From NCBI GenBank assembly GCA_015501605.1, contig JADNRZ010000031.1, forward strand, positions 372,001-436,000: 64,000 bases of DNA. Reading direction: 5' to 3'. This document shows positions 60,464-64,000 of the stretch, one piece after another; the stretch's first letter is position 1; every line of letters starts with the position of its first letter. Origin of the DNA: Panaeolus papilionaceus (Eukaryota > Basidiomycota > Agaricomycetes > Agaricales). Position numbers and translations under genes: made by a program. The notes under the pieces were generated by a model, which saw nothing but the letters and a program-made list of their open reading frames with translations, ran no database searches and was not told the DNA's origin.

Positions 60464-60955
60464 TGGCACACACCAGGCGATCATTTTCCTCTTTTGACCC
60501 ATGCTCGATGTCTAATCTTTTCGTTTTCGAGCATCATCGGGATGAAGAAGGCGGTTCGCATTTTGGGTGACAGGTCTCAGTAAAATTGTAAATCAAAACA
60601 CTGACGGGAATGTCCATGCACGAGTTATGAAGGCGGGTGGTATATGTGAGGTAATCGACACTCGAAATCTTATCACACATTGCACTAGTAACAATCGCAG
60701 ACAACCCATTGTGCAGACGAGCGTACCCGCGGGCACGCCGCATTTTTAGAATTATTTGGACGTTACATTCATTCGAACTGCATGGTTGTAGACAATTGTG
60801 TTGGTCGCGCTGTGTTTGTTCGTCAGTCACAGGTCACAAGCCCTTCTGACAGCGACGAATTTTGTACCATGTCCCAGGTCACAAGGCAATGTGTCAGCCG
60901 TGACCGACCTTGCTGACGGTTGGCAGGCCCTCATGCACATGGCCCGATGTAGTAT

Positions 60956-61086
60956 CACTGTGGGCACCAGGTTATAAATTCGCAGAATACTTTGTGAAAG
61001 TTCTTTTTTTCCCTAACAAAGACCTTTGTGTTCCTTTGTCATCTTTACAATATATTCTGCGAATTTATAACCTGGTGCCCACAGTG
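60956..61086. mobile_element. 131-bp MITE with 34-bp perfect inverted repeats
   Basis: It begins CACTGTGGGCACCAGG and its last 34 bases are the exact reverse complement of the first 34. TAT flanks both ends (60953-60955 and 61087-61089). CACTG ends with a 3-bp duplication fit the CACTA/CMC group. The interior of 63 bp is non-coding. A transcript would fold into a long hairpin. Confidence 0.85.
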
Positions 61087-64000
61087 TATTGAGGATGTTT
61101 GTCGCTGTTTGAGTCCAAAGTTAAACCAACACGATCCATCTAGCCCGACTTGATCCCAAACCACTATCATTGATACTAGTAGAACTACTCTCTGAGGCTC
61201 TTTTGATTTGGAAGACCAGCAATTCGCGCTGCGTACGCATTGGGGTTCATGAAGGGAGTGGAATCTAGGCGATAACGTCGTGACCTTGAGAGAAGGCTTG
61301 AAGTATGTGATAGTGAGGTTGTTCTTGTTTCTTACATGTACAGGTTCCAATTAACGTTCTTTTTCAGTGTATATAGGTATAGGAATATAAATCATTTATT
61401 TCCTGCTGTTCTCTCTTTCTTATGCTCGTCATCATCGTCGCAATTCTCAACATTCCATCCCACCTTCGGGTTCATCGAATGACATCACCACGCCCCTTCT
61501 CTCGAAATTTCCCTTCTGAAATACCTTCCGCAGCAAACTGAGAGTTCTAAGGCTCGCTGTTTGCTTCTGCAGTGCATGAGGGACGCGTCTGCACGGCGAG
61601 TGCTGTGGGGATGAGGAACGAGAAGGCAGGGGTGATCTGCAGTGACAAGCACAGGGACCAAGTTTGAAAATGCACGGGAAAGGGTCGTATTTTGGAAGAA
61701 AGAGGGTTGGTGAGGACGAGTATGCAACGTCGGCTTGCTGCTTAGGTGAGTACACGCCTTTCGATTTGATTTCTTTGTTACTTATGGACCCAAACCGTTC
61801 TGTGGTAGACGTTGATGTTTTGTTTTTCTTGTTTGAGGAGCTGGATGCTATCTATTTCAGTGTCGCAACTGGACATGCACCGACCACGGCGGAAACTGGT
61901 TCTCTGAAGCAATATCAAACACAACAAAACGACTGATATGATTTCGTCTATCCTTCCGCACGTACCTCTTTAACACACGCTCCCATAGATGCCCGAGGTC
62001 GCAATAAATTAACTCGAGTCACGATCCTTTTGACTTGTTTCATATATGTGAGTGCACTGCCTCTCATTAAAACAACACCGATGATGTGCGCGTGGGGAGA
62101 TCTGAGTGAAAAGGTGAGTGGTGGTGAAGGTGTGACTGGCGGATGAGATAGGTGGATGGAAAAGGAAAGTGAGACGCGCGGTACGAGTTCGTGGGGTCGA
62201 TATGTGAGAGAAATGAGAAGGTGGGAAGGCGAGGTGAGTGTGAGGTGAAATGAGACGACGACGGAGGACGAAGACGACGAAAACGACGAAAATAAGCGCT
62301 GACGAAGGTGTACACGGACACCGGACGAAGACAAAGACGAAACACGAAATACGAGGGCGGAAAGAGAGTTGTATTGGCGGTAAACTAAGTACATGATATA
62401 TGTAAATGATAGAAGATAATGGAAGTAGAAAGAAAATCCCCGCTACCTTTAGGTAGTGGGTTTTAGTGAAATGTTCGGAGAAATTTTGGCAGAGGATTTG
62501 AATGTGGCTATGCTAGCAAGCCCATTTAGAAATTGAATCCCACCATTCGGTGATTAGTGGCTGTGCTTACGCTCAAGCCCGCAGAGGCGAAGCAAAGCCA
62601 AAGCTCTTCAAAGCTAACATGAAACAAGGTTGCATAAAAAAGGCTTCGATTTACACGCGAGTGCCAGGAGGAGTCAACCGAAGGTGGACGACGAGTGGCA
62701 GTCGTATTTCCTGTATTTTTCAAAGCCCAAATTCCATGTTCAACGATGTTAAGGTGGTAAGTACGATCTGTAGTCAAGCACCACCCAGCGTAATAATCAT
62801 CGGTTACTCAAATTATATCAATAGACAGGTATATAATCACTGAACAAGTTCATGGAGATACCAAACTGAAGCAGTAATCACATCCCAGGGTTTTCTTGGC
62901 ATTGTTTGCGAGTCGTTGGTCTCCCCCAGGCACCCCCTCTGGTAAAGGAAGACATTGTTGATTCAATATATCTTGGTCTTTGGATGAATTAAGTTTGATT
63001 GCATGAATTATAATATTGAGGTGCTGAATATTACATCTTAAACAGTTCGCAATCCGACTCCTCAAACTCCTTGACTTTGTGTGCATATATAGTAATATGC
63101 AGACGCAATTGTACCCAGTGTTGACTTGTTTAAACTTTCTGAATCAACATTCTATAAAAAGCATGTTCTTTGGTAGCGGGCTATGCCGCTGGTCGGCGCT
63201 ATCGTTATACTCGAATATCGAGAAACCAAAAGCGCTTGGCGCGTGAACGATGCGCTGATGCGAATAGAAATACACGGAAAAATATGGAAAAATCGAAAAA
63301 TAGGGGGATAGTGGTGCAGTGCTCATCACCGAAAATCTCTCAACCACTCACAGTTCCAATACGCACCGCAGCTCCCCTTGCTTCGTCACTGAGTGTACCA
63401 CACTCATCATGATTATGACCTCAGAAATGACAAACTTTCATCCAGTAGCTACTACCTCTCACCTTTCTCTGCTGCCCGTTGCCTAGACCATTGCTATTAA
63501 AATTATCTGCGAATCTGAAAACACACCAACATGTCATCAAGCCGAACCTCCGGTCTTCCACCGTCCACACATTCAGTCCTACCACTCCTCATGCGACAAC
63601 AATACTCCTCACTCTCAACTTAAAAGAAGCGCCGACATCTCAAGATCGTCATCTTGGTCCTCCGCCCGCTCTAGGGATTTTTCATCGCTCAGAAATGGTC
63701 GTTGTTGGTGAGAGGTCGTTGGGCTGTTGGGCACGTTGTAGGGTTAGGGTTGGTGGGGGGTCTGTTGCACACTGGCTGAGATGGTGTCCGGTGAGACTGC
63801 GATGAACTTTCTGGTGAGATTGAGACGACGGATAAGGATGATGGTTGTTGGAAGGCAGGATGGATATGGTGAAAAAACACGACACAATGGAGCTGGACGA
63901 CGAAATAATCACCCTGCGCTCAACACGGGAGAATGATCTGTAAAAATCACCAACCTTGAGCCTTGAGGGCGATAAATCTTGTGTCGGCCAAGGTGTGCAT

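Larger units (their letters stand above)
59394..64000. other. Right-hand region with small elements and decayed array modules
   Basis: Apart from the two elements at 59521-60463 and 60956-61086, the region has relatives of the unit flanks (near 61130-61220, 61730-61760 and 63420-63930) and no convincing gene. The segment 62090-62370 is purine-rich low-complexity sequence (GACGACGA, GAAAAGGAAAG types). A hairpin, CCCCGCTACC with GGTAGTGGG, lies at 62440-62463. The segment 62850-63340 is AT-rich with nothing recognised. Confidence 0.5.

Noticed and set aside
61948..62394. Long Ser-rich minus-strand frame
   Set aside because: It lies opposite a purine-rich low-complexity tract, which is open by composition alone. 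There are no motifs.
1086..63760. Telomere-like GGGTTAGGGTT strings, suggesting a subtelomere
   Set aside because: Only one and a half repeats occur at each place, always inside the same repeated module. They are part of that module and give no proof of a telomere nearby.
1..64000. CRISPR arrays, rRNA genes, bacterial operons
   Set aside because: No regularly spaced repeats with unique spacers and no rRNA-like sequence were seen. Introns and element types show a eukaryotic genome.

Overview
The window is nuclear DNA of a filamentous fungus, almost certainly a mushroom-forming basidiomycete (Agaricomycetes). The evidence is the many 45-70 bp GT-AG introns, a Plavaka-type DNA transposon, chromodomain Ty3/gypsy retrotransposons, and a multi-copy P-loop GTPase family of a kind I know from Agaricomycete genomes. 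I see no housekeeping gene. The whole window is a repeat-rich accessory region.

The backbone is a tandem array. A unit of about 5.4 kb starts at 1, 5408, 19995, 25429 and 30795, and decayed relatives continue to the right edge. Each full unit carries one five-exon P-loop GTPase gene on the minus strand (about 347-351 codons) embedded in 3-4 kb of sequence with no convincing gene. Seven copies are visible, called G1-G7 here. G1 (2224-3512), G3 (22267-23559) and G4 (27667-28955) have complete reading frames, though G1 has lost the Asp of its DTPG motif. G2 (7703-18112) and G6 (38304-55603) would be complete but are split by transposons. G5 (34392-36323) and G7 (58258-59393) are pseudogenes. Unit 5 lacks a GTPase.

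G2 is split at 7981-17105 by a 9,125-bp DNA transposon with 18-bp perfect terminal inverted repeats and an AT target duplication. It carries three intact spliced genes: a Plavaka-like transposase (8390-12943, minus), a divergently transcribed DUF6698-like protein (13117-15294, plus) and a small 222-residue protein (15648-16521, plus).

G6 is split by a three-level nest of retroelements. Element B is a Ty3/gypsy element (38988-55002, plus strand, target duplication GTCCT). Its left LTR is interrupted by element A, a second Ty3/gypsy element (39188-49129, minus strand, GTTTC). The right LTR of A is interrupted by a 2,000-bp TGAT...ATCA element that looks like a solo LTR (46883-48882, ACGT). All boundaries can be read to the base because each host sequence reassembles exactly when the insert is removed.

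The right part also holds small non-autonomous elements: 708 bp with GTAC duplication inside G5, 789 bp with long inverted ends, 943 bp hAT-like with an 8-bp duplication, and a 131-bp near-hairpin. No rRNA, tRNA or CRISPR was seen. The order of events can be read from the nesting: array expansion first, then transposon hits on individual GTPase copies, with the retroelements still showing about 99% LTR identity.
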